DNA of 64,000 nucleotides from Sphingomonas radiodurans (GCF_020866845.1 NZ_CP086594.1:2638501-2702500); one strand, 5' to 3'; counted from the first letter of the stretch, positions 1-7,870 are shown. Made by a program: numbers and translations. Notes: a model not told the origin generated them from the letters alone.

Positions 1-1
1 G

Positions 2-580
2 CCCGATTTCTACGGGTGGGTGTTTCCGCACGGCGACACCGCGAGCGTCGGCGTCGGGAGCGCCAACAAGGGCTTCCACCTGCGCGATGCGGTCACTCGG
101 CTGCGCGCGCGCGAGGGGCTCGACGAGTGCGAAACGCTCCGGCGGGAGGGCGCCCCGATTCCGCTTAAGCCGCTGCGCCGCTGGGATAATGGGCGCGACG
201 TCCTCGTCACCGGCGACGCTGCCGGGGTGGTCGCGCCCGCCTCGGGCGAGGGCATCTATTATGCGATGGTCGCGGGGCGCGAAGCGGCGACTGCGGTCAA
301 TGCGTTCTTGGTTTCGGGCAACCCGCGCGCGCTGCGCGGCGCGCGCCGCGCCTTTATGCGCGCGCACGGCCAAGTGTTCTGGATTCTTGGGGTGATGCAG
401 TATTTCTGGTATCGCAACGATCGGCGCCGGGAACGCTTCGTGGCCATGTGCAAGGATCGAGACGTGCAGAACCTGATCTGGCCGGCCTATCTCAACAAGC
501 GGTTGGTCTATGCTCGGCCGCTTGCCTACTTCCGCATATTCCTGAAAGATATGCGCCACTTGCTCCAGACGGCGAACTGA
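2..580 (+). CDS. bchP: Geranylgeranyl diphosphate/bacteriochlorophyll reductase, 3' part
   Basis: The reading frame is open from the first bases of the window, so only the last 192 codons are present and the start lies upstream. The segment PDFYGWVFPHGD near its beginning and the motif LVTGDAAGVVAPASGEGI are typical of the FAD-dependent geranylgeranyl reductases BchP/ChlP; the second is the C-terminal FAD-binding GD segment. BchP reduces the geranylgeranyl tail of bacteriochlorophyll to phytyl. The neighbouring tspO gene five bases downstream fits the edge of a photosynthesis gene cluster. A related archaeal-type lipid or menaquinone geranylgeranyl reductase is the alternative, but the motif pattern favours BchP. 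The N-terminal Rossmann motif cannot be checked. Confidence 0.82.
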   Translation, partial: PDFYGWVFPHGDTASVGVGSANKGFHLRDAVTRLRAREGLDECETLRREGAPIPLKPLRRWDNGRDVLVTGDAAGVVAPASGEGIYYAMVAGREAATAVNAFLVSGNPRALRGARRAFMRAHGQVFWILGVMQYFWYRNDRRRERFVAMCKDRDVQNLIWPAYLNKRLVYARPLAYFRIFLKDMRHLLQTAN

Positions 581-585
581 ATCCC

Positions 586-1068
586 GTGACTCGCGCTTCA
601 TTGTTTCCGATCATCATTGCCGGCGTTATCGCGATGATCGTCGCCGTGATGGGTGCGACCGTCACCGATATCGGCCCCTGGTATCGCAGCCTCGTCCAGC
701 CATCTTGGTCACCGCCGGATGTGGCGTACGGCATCGCCTGGACGGTGATCTATGCGCTGACTGCAATGGCGGGCGTTCGGGGCTGGCTCGCGATAACGGA
801 GTGGGCCGAGCGCGAATGGCTGCTTGGCCTCTTTGCGCTGAACGGCTTCCTCAACCTGCTGTGGAGCTTCCTGTTTTTCCGCCTGCACCGCCCGGATTGG
901 GCGCTCATCGAAGTGATCGGGCTGTGGTTGTCGGTCGCGGCGCTGATCATCTACGTCTGGCGGCGATCGACGACCGGCGGGATTTTGTTGGTGCCCTATC
1001 TGCTGTGGGTCACCTTCGCGGGCTATCTGAACATGACGATCGTCCGCCTCAACGGGCCGTTTCCCTGA
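586..1068 (+). CDS. tspO: TspO/MBR family tryptophan-rich sensory protein
   Basis: A GTG start at 586, five bases after the bchP stop, gives a 160-residue protein, the usual length of TspO. It has five predicted hydrophobic helices and the family signature WYRSLVQPSWSPPD after the first helix, followed by a tryptophan-rich body (GIAWTVIYAL, LNLLWSFLFF). TspO is an outer- or cytoplasmic-membrane tetrapyrrole-binding protein that in phototrophic alphaproteobacteria modulates pigment gene expression in response to oxygen. The tight spacing to bchP implies co-transcription. The longer open frame to 448 would overlap bchP heavily and lacks the family pattern before residue V586, so the GTG was chosen. 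Confidence 0.85.
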   Translation: MTRASLFPIIIAGVIAMIVAVMGATVTDIGPWYRSLVQPSWSPPDVAYGIAWTVIYALTAMAGVRGWLAITEWAEREWLLGLFALNGFLNLLWSFLFFRLHRPDWALIEVIGLWLSVAALIIYVWRRSTTGGILLVPYLLWVTFAGYLNMTIVRLNGPFP

Positions 1069-1088
1069 ACCTCGGCGCCAAAGAAACC

Positions 1089-1349
1089 ATGCGCTGGCTG
1101 TTCGCCAGCGGCCATGCGGTCGATATCGTGCTGGTGGTGATTGCCGCCGAACTGGGCTGGCTGATCATCCGGCGCGGATGGGGCCTCAGCGATGCCCTGC
1201 TGCGGCTCGTTCCGGGCGCGCTGATGTTGGTTGCGCTTCGGGCGGCTCTTATTGGCCTTGACTGGTATTGGATCGCGCTGCCGCTGCTGGTGTCGTTTCC
1301 GATCAACCTGGCAGATCTGGCGCGTAAACCGGCCCGGCCCGGCGGCTGA
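1089..1349 (+). CDS. Small hydrophobic membrane protein
   Basis: An 86-residue protein starting at ATG 1089, 20 bases after tspO. It contains three hydrophobic stretches (around residues 9-25, 40-55 and 58-75) separated by short charged turns such as IIRRGWG, and ends in a basic, proline-rich tail (ARKPARPGG). No enzymatic motif is visible. I do not recognise a named family. Its position directly behind tspO on the same strand suggests one transcription unit, which ends at the hairpin overlapping its last codons. Codon usage looks like that of its neighbours, so a real gene is likely, but the function is unknown. Confidence 0.6.
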   Translation: MRWLFASGHAVDIVLVVIAAELGWLIIRRGWGLSDALLRLVPGALMLVALRAALIGLDWYWIALPLLVSFPINLADLARKPARPGG

Positions 1350-1363
1350 TGCCACCGGGCCGG
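1334..1363. terminator. Hairpin between convergent genes
   Basis: A 13-base stem with one mismatch (1334-1346 pairing with 1351-1363, loop TGAT) sits between the end of the small membrane protein gene and the convergent cytochrome gene. It lacks a clear T-run, so it is a possible bidirectional terminator rather than a canonical one. Confidence 0.45.
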
Positions 1364-1371
1364 TCGGGAAA

Positions 1372-1917
1372 TCAGGACGTCGTCTGCAGATAGGCGATCA
1401 CGTTCGCACGCTTCTGCGGATCAGTCATACCAGCGTAGGTCATCTTAGTGCCCGGCACGATCCGCTGCGGCTTCTCGAGATACTGGAACAGCTTTTCGGG
1501 GGTCCAGGTGATCCCGCTGTTCTTATTCGCGGCGGAATAGGTGTAGCCCGCGACCGTGCCAGCCGTGCGGCCGACCACCGCATGCAGCGACGGTCCGATC
1601 TTGTTCACGCCTGCTTCGACTCCGTGGCACGCCGCACACGCCGCGAAATCTGTTTTGCCTTTCGCAGCGTCGCCGGTGTAGCTGGCAAATTTCACACCGC
1701 TGATCGTGTCGACATTGTCGACCGGCGGCGCAGCGGCTGCGGGCGCCGCAACGGGAGCGGCTTCCGTCGTCGTCGCTGCGGTATCAGTGGTGGTGGCCGT
1801 GGTGGTCGTAGCCGTATCGGCTTCTTCCGTTTTCTTCGAGCAGGCCGAGAGTGCCAGCGCCGAAACCGCCAGGCACGCCGTCAGCCGTCCAAAACGAGTC
1901 GTCGATCCAAAATGCAT
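1372..1917 (-). CDS. Lipoprotein-anchored class I cytochrome c
   Basis: The start at 1917 is preceded by AGGAG at good spacing and yields 181 residues; an earlier in-frame start would put charged residues before the signal. Residues 1-26 form a lipoprotein signal ending in LALSAC with the lipidated Cys26. A low-complexity Thr/Ala linker (about 30-65) follows, then a cytochrome c2-like domain with one haem-binding motif CAACH (residues 94-98), the GPSLHAVVGR segment and a C-terminal Met ligand in GTKMTYAGM. It would be tethered to the outer face of the inner membrane and carry electrons between the bc1 complex and an oxidase or, given the adjacent bch gene, a photosynthetic reaction centre. 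The last role is inference from position. Confidence 0.82.
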   Translation of the reverse strand: MHFGSTTRFGRLTACLAVSALALSACSKKTEEADTATTTTATTTDTAATTTEAAPVAAPAAAAPPVDNVDTISGVKFASYTGDAAKGKTDFAACAACHGVEAGVNKIGPSLHAVVGRTAGTVAGYTYSAANKNSGITWTPEKLFQYLEKPQRIVPGTKMTYAGMTDPQKRANVIAYLQTTS

Positions 1918-1987
1918 TAGTTGCTCCTCTCCGCTGCTGAGCCGATCAGGCACCCCAACTGCCTTTTCGCAGCACGGACCTGTCCAT

Positions 1988-2029
1988 TGATCTGTACGTA
2001 CCCCGTCATCAAGCCAAATGTACAGATCA
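1988..2029. promoter_or_regulatory. Perfect 10-bp inverted repeat upstream of the cytochrome gene
   Basis: TGATCTGTAC at 1988-1997 is mirrored exactly by GTACAGATCA at 2020-2029 with a 22-base spacer. It lies about 70-110 bases upstream of the cytochrome start. The arms centre-to-centre distance is 32 bases, about three helical turns, which suits two dimers of one regulator. The binding protein is not known. Confidence 0.4.
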
Positions 2030-2123
2030 CGGGCGGTTTTGTTCCGGAAGGGATATCAATTTTCCCCTGCACGAGCGTCGCGACGCACTAGCCAATCAGC
2101 CGTTTCGGCCCATTGCCGTGCAG

Positions 2124-2588
2124 TCAAACCACGCTTGGTTCAGCAGCGATCCGCCGCACCACTTCCTCCAGCTGATCGGTGGCAGCGTTCCAGCCCGCCT
2201 CGAAGCCCATTGCCGCGTGCTGGTCACGCGCTTCGACCGTCCAATGGCGTGCGATCGCGGTGTAACGCGTCTTGCCCTCGGCGTCGGCGAACTCGTCGAT
2301 CCGAACCATGAACGGCTCCTGCGGCTCCCAATCGGCCCTGAAAGCATCGGTCGAAACGATCCGGCGCCCCGGCACCACTTCCAGGAAGACGCCTTCCGAC
2401 GGATTGGATTCACCCTCTGGCCCGCGCATCACCATCGCCGATCGCCCGCCGGTGCGCAGATCCTGCTCGACCACCTCGACCGTCCAGGGGCGGGGCACGA
2501 ACCATTCCGCGAAATGCTCGGTCCATGCCTGCCACACAGTGGCGACCGGCGCGTCAATCAGGCGCTCGATGCGTAGTTCGTGGATCAT
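2124..2588 (-). CDS. SRPBCC / AHSA1 (Aha1, CalC) family protein
   Basis: A 154-residue single-domain protein. It opens with the family pattern RLIDAPVATVWQAWTEHFAEWF, where a START-like helix-grip fold binds a hydrophobic ligand, and contains the expected GGRSAMVMRGPEGE and VVPGRRIVSTDAF strands and the C-terminal helix GWNAATDQLEEVV. These proteins are annotated as activators of Hsp90 ATPase homologues but in bacteria mostly have no assigned ligand. It is the last gene of the minus-strand operon that starts near 6010, and its start codon overlaps the stop of the preceding VOC gene by four bases (ATGA), so translation is probably coupled. Confidence 0.85.
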   Translation of the reverse strand: MIHELRIERLIDAPVATVWQAWTEHFAEWFVPRPWTVEVVEQDLRTGGRSAMVMRGPEGESNPSEGVFLEVVPGRRIVSTDAFRADWEPQEPFMVRIDEFADAEGKTRYTAIARHWTVEARDQHAAMGFEAGWNAATDQLEEVVRRIAAEPSVV

Positions 2589-3082
2589 GCTGATACGTCT
2601 CCTGCTCGGGCGCGCTCGATTGCGGCGATGTCGATCTTTTGCATGGTCATCATCGCTTCCATCGCGCGCTTGGCCACGTCAAGATCGGGATCCGCCATCG
2701 CCTCCATCAATGCGCGCGGCGTGATCTGCCATGAGAAGCCCCAGCGGTCCTTGCACCAGCCGCACGCGCTCTCCGCGCCGCCATTGCCGACGATCGCATT
2801 CCAGTAGCGGTCGGTTTCCTCCTGCGTGTCGGTCATCACCATGAAGCTGATCGCTTCGTTCGGCTTGAAGGTCGGCCCGCCGTTGAGCCCGAGGAAGCGC
2901 TGCCCCAGCACGGTGAACTCAATCGTCAACTCGCCGCCCGCCGGCATTGAAGGGTTGTCCGTCGCGGCATTCTGCGCCGCCCCGATGTGACTGTCGGGAA
3001 ACACGCTGGCGTAGAACTCGGCGGCACGGCGCGCTTCTTCCCCGTCGAACCACAGGCAGGTCACGAGCTTGTCGTTGCTCAC
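2585..3082 (-). CDS. VOC family protein, PhnB / 3-demethylubiquinone methyltransferase-like fold
   Basis: A 165-residue VOC-superfamily protein of the PhnB-like type. The N-terminus KLVTCLWFDGEEARRAAEFY and the segments GGELTIEFTVLGQRFLGLNGG and GWCKDRWGFSWQITPRAL are characteristic; the family has the paired beta-alpha-beta-beta-beta modules of glyoxalase and bleomycin-resistance proteins but usually lacks proven enzymatic activity. The start overlaps the upstream double-VOC gene by four bases and its stop overlaps the AHSA1 gene in the same way. PhnB-like and AHSA1 proteins are recurrent neighbours in bacterial genomes, which supports a shared but unknown role. Confidence 0.85.
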   Translation of the reverse strand: MSNDKLVTCLWFDGEEARRAAEFYASVFPDSHIGAAQNAATDNPSMPAGGELTIEFTVLGQRFLGLNGGPTFKPNEAISFMVMTDTQEETDRYWNAIVGNGGAESACGWCKDRWGFSWQITPRALMEAMADPDLDVAKRAMEAMMTMQKIDIAAIERARAGDVSA

Positions 3083-3882
3083 AGCGTCTCTCCCGATTGC
3101 TGCTTACCCGGCCCGACGACGCCGAACGCCACGCCTTCAGGATCGCTCGCGACGATGATCCGGTCGCCGCCCGGCACCTCCATCGGCCCGGCATGGACGG
3201 TGCCGCCGCCCGCGGTCACCTTGGCCGCCGCTTCGTCGATGTCGGGCGCGCGGAAGTAGAACAGCCAGCCGGGTTGCGGCTGATGCTCGTTGACCGTCAT
3301 CGTCGCGCCGATCTGCTCCTCGCCCACCGCAACGAAGACATAGTCGCCCATCTCGCCCGGCATCGTCATCTTGTCGGGGTAGGTCCAGCCAAAGACTTCG
3401 GCGTAAAAGGCGTTCCCCGCCGCCTGATCGGTGGTGATCAACTCGTTCCAGTTGCACTTGCCGAGCCCGGTCCGCTCCCATGCGGTGCTCGGTTGATCGA
3501 CTGCGCCGCGCATGACGTAGAAGGGAACCCCTTGCGGATCGGCAACCATCGCAAGCCGGCCGACATCGGGCATGTCGAATGCCGGCATCTGCACGCTGCC
3601 GCCCGCTGCGGTGATCTTGGTCACCGTCGCATCGACGTCATCGACGCCGATGTAGAACAGCCATGTCGGCTTGGCGCCGTCCGCCATCATTGCCGGGGAC
3701 AGGCGCATCACGCCGCCGACATTCTCGTCACCAGCGGTCGTGATCATCCGATAATCCAGATCGCCTTTGGGCTTGGCGTCGATCGTCCAGCCGATAACAT
3801 CATCGTAAAATGCCTTCGACGCGTCGGGATCGACGGTCAGCAATTCGTACCAGATCGGCGTTCCATGTGGATTGCGCATCAT
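3079..3882 (-). CDS. Tandem two-domain VOC family protein
   Basis: A 267-residue protein made of two VOC domains. The first starts at HGTPIWYELLTVDPDASKAF and the second at GKCNWNELITTDQAAGNAF, each followed by the standard GWT, PTWLFYIGV or PGWLFYFRA and GGSVQMP or GGGTVHAG strands. This is the layout of proteins annotated as glyoxalase or hydroxylase-like antibiotic-resistance proteins, in which two modules per chain build one ligand pocket. No metal-ligand set can be assigned with confidence. The ATG start at 3882 lies eight bases after the DUF1428 stop. Confidence 0.83.
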   Translation of the reverse strand: MMRNPHGTPIWYELLTVDPDASKAFYDDVIGWTIDAKPKGDLDYRMITTAGDENVGGVMRLSPAMMADGAKPTWLFYIGVDDVDATVTKITAAGGSVQMPAFDMPDVGRLAMVADPQGVPFYVMRGAVDQPSTAWERTGLGKCNWNELITTDQAAGNAFYAEVFGWTYPDKMTMPGEMGDYVFVAVGEEQIGATMTVNEHQPQPGWLFYFRAPDIDEAAAKVTAGGGTVHAGPMEVPGGDRIIVASDPEGVAFGVVGPGKQQSGETL

Positions 3883-3890
3883 CTATCTCC

Positions 3891-4604
3891 TCAGCGATCG
3901 ACGACCGGCACGAAGCTGCCGAACATCATGCGTTTGCCATCGAACGGGCGCTCCTGCCCCGGCGCCATCCGCGGGTCGCTCATCAGCGTTTCCCAGCCGG
4001 CGTCGCGCACCGCTTTCGACGGCCATTCGACCCAGCCGAACACGACCGTCTCGCCATCCTCGATCTTCGTCGCGCGCCGGAAATCGGTGACCTTGCCGTC
4101 GGGAACGTCATCCCCCCACGTATCCACCACGCGAGTTGCGCCATGTTCGCGGAAAGCGGCGTCGATCATCGTGCAGAAGGCGCGATAGGCATCCTTGTTC
4201 GCCGTAGGCACCGGCATGACGATCCCGTCGATGTAGCCGCAATCGCTGCCTGCGCCGTCTTCGTGCAGCATCTCGAACCCGGCGTAGATCATGCGCCTGC
4301 CGTCGAATGGCATGTCGCCCATCGCCGCCATCCGCGGATCGCTCATCATCTTCTGGCCGGCGGCGTCGCGCGTCGCTTTGTCGGGATATTCGACCCAGCT
4401 GAACAGGACGGTCTCGTCTTGCGTCGCCTGCACCGCGCCCCACAGATCATTCACGTCGCCGCGGGGCACATCGTCACCCCAGCCTTCGACCATGCGGACG
4501 ACGCCGAACTCCTTGAACAGCACCAGCGCGCTTTCGGCATGATCGATGTATTTCTGCTTGTTGGCGGTCGGCACCGCGACCACGAAGCCATCGACATATG
4601 TCAT
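3891..4604 (-). CDS. Tandem-duplicated DUF1428 protein
   Basis: The ATG at 4604 overlaps the GST stop codon (ATGA) and begins MTYVDGFVVAVPTANK, the usual DUF1428 start; nine extra upstream codons in the open frame are not needed. The 237-residue chain is two DUF1428 domains fused head to tail: the second begins near residue 118 with GYIDGIVMPVPTANKD and repeats the motifs VEGWGDDVP / VDTWGDDVP, FSWVEYPDKATRD / FGWVEWPSKAVRD and MSDPRMA. DUF1428 has a dimeric ferredoxin-like fold and normally occurs as a single domain of about 118 residues, so this chain may fold as an intramolecular dimer. The function is not known. Confidence 0.85.
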   Translation of the reverse strand: MTYVDGFVVAVPTANKQKYIDHAESALVLFKEFGVVRMVEGWGDDVPRGDVNDLWGAVQATQDETVLFSWVEYPDKATRDAAGQKMMSDPRMAAMGDMPFDGRRMIYAGFEMLHEDGAGSDCGYIDGIVMPVPTANKDAYRAFCTMIDAAFREHGATRVVDTWGDDVPDGKVTDFRRATKIEDGETVVFGWVEWPSKAVRDAGWETLMSDPRMAPGQERPFDGKRMMFGSFVPVVDR

Positions 4605-5296
4605 GCGACCTCTCCCTGCCGTTCTAACCACTTCGCGAGCTCGGGCGGCGGCGCACCGGTGAAGCCTGCCATCTGATCGGCAAGCGCGCGCTGGAAGGCG
4701 GGGCGGGCGGTGCCACGGTCGCGATACGCGGTAAGATTGTCGTACTTCTCGACCATGCCCTCACCCTCGACGATGCGGAGCACGGCGACCATCAGTAGAT
4801 CACCCGCCGTAAACGTGTCGCCATCGAGCCATCGCCGATCGCCCAGCCGGCGCGACAATTCGCCGAGCCGCTCGTCGATCCGCGCCTCGACCGCGGGTAG
4901 CCGCGGCTTCGACCACGGCTTGCCCGCCTCGAACAAAGTGGCGATCGCATGATCCATGATCGGCGGCTCGATCGTGTTGAGCGCCGCGAACATCCATTCG
5001 ATCGCGCGCGCTCTGCCACCCACGTCCGTCGGCAGCAGCGCGCCGAAGCGATCCGCGATGTGCAGCACGATCGCGCCGCTCTCGAAGAGCGTCAGATCGC
5101 CGTCCTCATAGGTCGGTACTTGCCCGAACGGCTGGCGCGCACGGTGCGGCGCCTGCTTCTGGCCACCCTGCGGCAAATAGCGCACGTCATACGCTTGCCC
5201 GACTTCCTCAAGCGCCCAGCGCACGCGCAGGTCGCGGACCTGCCCCTGCGCAAACGGCGGCACCCAATCGAACGCGGTGATCGTCGGTTTCGACAT
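4601..5296 (-). CDS. Glutathione S-transferase family protein
   Basis: A 231-residue protein with an N-terminal thioredoxin-like domain (about 1-85) and an all-helical C-terminal domain. The glutathione-binding cis-proline segment FGQVPTYEDGD and the following LFESGAIVLHIADRFG are clear, as is the C-terminal WLDGDTFTAGDLLMVAVLR motif that caps the fold. It likely conjugates glutathione to electrophiles or acts as a peroxidase in the cytoplasm. The N-terminus carries a VPPFAQGQVRDLRVRWAL pattern without an obvious catalytic Ser, Tyr or Cys at the usual place. It lies within the HxlR-adjacent operon, which fits a detoxification theme. Confidence 0.87.
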   Translation of the reverse strand: MSKPTITAFDWVPPFAQGQVRDLRVRWALEEVGQAYDVRYLPQGGQKQAPHRARQPFGQVPTYEDGDLTLFESGAIVLHIADRFGALLPTDVGGRARAIEWMFAALNTIEPPIMDHAIATLFEAGKPWSKPRLPAVEARIDERLGELSRRLGDRRWLDGDTFTAGDLLMVAVLRIVEGEGMVEKYDNLTAYRDRGTARPAFQRALADQMAGFTGAPPPELAKWLERQGEVA

Positions 5297-5331
5297 CCTC
5301 TCTCTCCTTCTTGTCGGAAAGCGCGCCCGTT

Positions 5332-5562
5332 TCAGGCGTCGCCCTCCTTCTTCAATCCCTTGAGTAGCGCGACGACCGCCATCGCATGGCCGTGGCCAAG
5401 TCCGAGCTCGCCCTTGAGCGTCTCGACGATCGTCATCGGCTTGATCCCGGGTGCGAGCGTGTCGCCGGCAGTCCAGCCGTTCTCGGCACCCATTGCGCGA
5501 AGGTCGGCGGGGGTCTTGCCGGTCTTCTTCTCGATCGTGTCGAGATAGGCCTGGAAAGACAT
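5332..5562 (-). CDS. DUF4287 domain-containing small protein
   Basis: The ATG at 5562 gives a 76-residue protein that starts MSFQAYLDTIEKKTGKTP and continues with GMKPMTIVETLK-like and GHGHAMAVVALLK segments, the pattern of DUF4287, a small helical domain of unknown function. The open frame extends upstream to 5652, but that part would overlap the next gene and reads as frame-shadow sequence. DUF4287 often occurs together with DUF5655 or VOC/AHSA1 genes, as here. Spacing to both neighbours is short (13 and 35 bases), consistent with one transcript. Confidence 0.78.
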   Translation of the reverse strand: MSFQAYLDTIEKKTGKTPADLRAMGAENGWTAGDTLAPGIKPMTIVETLKGELGLGHGHAMAVVALLKGLKKEGDA

Positions 5563-5575
5563 GTCCTCGTTCTCC

Positions 5576-6010
5576 TCAGGCGTCGGCAGCTGCGGGCTGG
5601 CCCATCGCCTCGGCGGCGGCGGCCATGTCCATGAAGAACGGCCCCCACCCATGCCCGTCGAGATCCTCGAACGCGCGGCTGTACATATAGCCGTGATCCT
5701 CCGGGTCGTGCGCCTCGCGGCCGCCGGCCCCCAGCGCGGCTTCGGTGATCGAATCCACCTCCCCGCGGCTGTCGAAGTTCAACGCCAGCAGCGCGCCGCT
5801 TTGGGTGTGCGCGTCGATGATCGTCTTGGGTGTGAACGTGGCGTAGAAGGCGCGGTCAAGCAGCATCACGCTGATCGTGTCCGACCATTCCATCGCCGAC
5901 GCCTGCTCGTTCGAGAACATCATGTTCTGCGTAAAGCCGAGCGCTTCGTAGAAGCGCGTCGCCGCGGCAACGTTCGCCACGGGGAGGTTCACGAAGATCA
6001 TCTTGGTCAT
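5576..6010 (-). CDS. VOC family protein, first gene of the operon
   Basis: The start at 6010 (MTKMIFVNLPVANVAAATRF) is preceded by a GGAGTG ribosome-binding site; the 21 upstream codons of the open frame do not resemble the family. The 144-residue chain is a glyoxalase/lactoylglutathione-lyase-like VOC domain with ALGFTQNMMFSNE, SVMLLDRAFYATF and the C-terminal DLDGHGWGPFFMD motif common to this subgroup. It is the promoter-proximal gene of a seven-gene minus-strand operon and is divergent from the HxlR regulator. The substrate is unknown. Confidence 0.83.
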   Translation of the reverse strand: MTKMIFVNLPVANVAAATRFYEALGFTQNMMFSNEQASAMEWSDTISVMLLDRAFYATFTPKTIIDAHTQSGALLALNFDSRGEVDSITEAALGAGGREAHDPEDHGYMYSRAFEDLDGHGWGPFFMDMAAAAEAMGQPAAADA

Positions 6011-6075
6011 GCGAAACACTCCGTTTGCGAGTCGTTGCTTGAGCCTTGTGACCAGCTCAGTTAGTAAAGGCAACT
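6011..6075. promoter_or_regulatory. Divergent promoter region of the HxlR gene and the VOC operon
   Basis: Only 65 bases separate the divergent starts, so both promoters must overlap. AGTT at 6059-6062 and AACT at 6072-6075 form a short inverted repeat directly before the HxlR start, a plausible autoregulatory operator. No -10/-35 set stands out. Confidence 0.4.
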
Positions 6076-6774
6076 ATGAAGTTAGAAAAAGTGACCAAAA
6101 AGGGCTCGGAACGGATAAAGCGCTGGTACGACGACGCGTGCGGCACCGCGCTGGCGATGGAACTGGTCGGCGAGCGCTGGTCGATGCTGATCGTGCGCGA
6201 GCTGATGTTCGGGCCGCGCCGCTTCGGCGAGCTCAAGGCGGGGCTGGGCGGGATCAGCGCCAATGTTCTAACGCAGCGGCTCGACGGGCTGGAAGCCGCG
6301 CACATCCTCAAACGCGTGAAGCTGCCGCCGCCAGCCAGCGTCCAGGTCTACGAACTCACCCCCTGGGGCTATGAGGCGGAAGGCGCGATCAAGGCGCTCG
6401 GTGCATGGGCGGCGCGCTCGCCCGACCACGATCCGACACTACCGCTGTCGGCAGCGTCGATGATGCTGTCGCTGCGCACGATGCTCGATATCGATCGGGC
6501 AAGAGTGACACCGCCGATGTCGATCGGCTTTGCATTCGGCGCCGAATCGTTCGTGGCACGGTTGGCCGATGGTGACCTGCCGATCGTCCGCGGCACCGGC
6601 GCGAGCGATGTCCATTTCACCACCAGCCCGCGGATCATGGCGAACCTGATCTATGGCAAATGGCCGATCGGAGAGGCGGAGGCGGCGGGCGAACTCGTGT
6701 TGAGAGGCGATCACGCCTTGGCTGCGTCTTTCATTGATCTCTTCCACCTTCCGGCCAAGGCAGAGGTTGAATAA
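6076..6774 (+). CDS. HxlR family winged-helix transcriptional regulator with C-terminal extension
   Basis: A 232-residue protein. Residues 18-110 are an HxlR (MarR-like) winged helix with the signature WYDDACGTALAMELVGERWS, GPRRFGELKAGLGGIS and LPPPASVQVYELTPWG. The remaining 120 residues form an extension with SIGFAFGAESF and a sterol-carrier-like strand pattern (LADGDLPIVRG, GELVLRGDHAL) that resembles the SCP2-like ligand domain found in a subset of these regulators. Family members usually sense electrophiles or small ligands and repress the divergent gene. The head-to-head arrangement makes it the likely regulator of the VOC-GST operon. Confidence 0.86.
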   Translation: MKLEKVTKKGSERIKRWYDDACGTALAMELVGERWSMLIVRELMFGPRRFGELKAGLGGISANVLTQRLDGLEAAHILKRVKLPPPASVQVYELTPWGYEAEGAIKALGAWAARSPDHDPTLPLSAASMMLSLRTMLDIDRARVTPPMSIGFAFGAESFVARLADGDLPIVRGTGASDVHFTTSPRIMANLIYGKWPIGEAEAAGELVLRGDHALAASFIDLFHLPAKAEVE

Positions 6775-6820
6775 CGCCGCGAAGCGCGACTAAGGCAGTC
6801 GTGTTACTTCCGAGGCGCGC

Positions 6821-7825
6821 ATGAACGATATCTCGAATACTATGCCCGACAGCCGCGAGACGACGATCCTCGACGCGCCTGACAAGATGGTCAGCGTGCG
6901 CGAGTTGTTCGGCATCGACAGCGACATGCAATGCCCCGCGTTCAGCGAGGCGGACGAGCGCGTGCCCGATCTCGACCCCGCCTATGTGTTCGATCCGGAC
7001 ACGACGCTCGCCGTGCTCGCGGGCTTCGCGCACAACCGCCGCGTGATGGTGCAGGGCTATCACGGCACCGGCAAATCGACGCATATCGAGCAGGTGGCGG
7101 CGCGGCTGAAATGGCCGTGCATCCGCATCAACCTCGATGCGCACATCAGCCGCATCGACCTGATCGGGCGCGACGCGATCGTGCTGAAGGACGGCCAGCA
7201 GATCACCGAATTCCGTGAGGGCCTGCTGCCCTGGGCGCTGCAGACGCCGACCGCGCTGGTGTTCGACGAATATGACGCCGGCCGCCCCGACGTGATGTTC
7301 GTGATCCAGCGCGTGCTGGAAACCGAGGGCAAGCTGACGCTGCTCGACCAGAACCGCGTGATCCGTCCGAACCCGTATTTCCGCCTGTTCGCTACCGCCA
7401 ATACGGTCGGCCTCGGCGACACGAGCGGGCTGTATCACGGCACGCAGCAGATCAACCAGGGTCAGATGGACCGCTGGAACATCGTCGTCACGCTCAACTA
7501 TCTGCCCGCCGCCACCGAAGCGCAGATTGTGCTCGCCAAGTCGGGCGAATACGACAAGCCTGATGGCAAGAAGCAGGTCGACAATATGGTCCGCGTCGCG
7601 GATCTGACGCGCAAGGGCTTCGTCAATGGCGACATCTCGACCGTCATGAGCCCGCGTACGGTGATCACCTGGGCGCAGAACACCTTGATCTTCAAGGATG
7701 TCGGCTTCGCATTCCGCCTGTCGTTCCTCAACAAGTGTGACGAGGCCGAACGCCCGCTGGTGGCGGAATATTACCAGCGCGTGTTCGGCAAGGATCTGCC
7801 GGAGAGTGTGGTGGGGAAGGCTTGA
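6821..7825 (+). CDS. cobS: Cobaltochelatase-type AAA+ ATPase subunit CobS
   Basis: A 334-residue protein of standard CobS length. The Walker A motif HGTGKST is at residues 81-87, Walker B is in [13 protein letters not shown], and the sensor segment reads [14 protein letters not shown], all typical of the MoxR/CobS clade. With CobT and CobN it forms the ATP-dependent aerobic cobaltochelatase that inserts cobalt into hydrogenobyrinate diamide. No cobN or other cob gene is visible here, and sphingomonads often keep cobST without a full pathway, so the true partner may be another VWA/AAA substrate. Its downstream partner cobT is separated from it by a toxin-antitoxin pair. Confidence 0.9.
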   Translation: MNDISNTMPDSRETTILDAPDKMVSVRELFGIDSDMQCPAFSEADERVPDLDPAYVFDPDTTLAVLAGFAHNRRVMVQGYHGTGKSTHIEQVAARLKWPCIRINLDAHISRIDLIGRDAIVLKDGQQITEFREGLLPWALQTPTALVFDEYDAGRPDVMFVIQRVLETEGKLTLLDQNRVIRPNPYFRLFATANTVGLGDTSGLYHGTQQINQGQMDRWNIVVTLNYLPAATEAQIVLAKSGEYDKPDGKKQVDNMVRVADLTRKGFVNGDISTVMSPRTVITWAQNTLIFKDVGFAFRLSFLNKCDEAERPLVAEYYQRVFGKDLPESVVGKA

Positions 7826-7832
7826 TCCGACG

Positions 7833-7857
7833 AGTGGACTAACCTACCTAGTCCACT
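7833..7857. promoter_or_regulatory. Operator-like inverted repeat before the toxin-antitoxin pair
   Basis: AGTGGACTA (7833-7841) is mirrored perfectly by TAGTCCACT (7849-7857) around a seven-base spacer. It lies just after the cobS stop and 14 bases before the antitoxin start, where Phd-type antitoxins bind to repress their own promoter. Confidence 0.6.
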
Positions 7858-7870
7858 TGAGGAGGCACAT

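Noticed and set aside
1981..1998. A near match to the PpsR/CrtJ site TGT-N12-ACA
   Set aside because: The right half is ACG instead of ACA and the site lies inside the stronger inverted repeat, so chance is more likely.
2947..4676. Long plus-strand open frames over the VOC/DUF1428 operon
   Set aside because: Arg/His-rich, low-complexity translations opposite well-supported VOC and DUF1428 domains.
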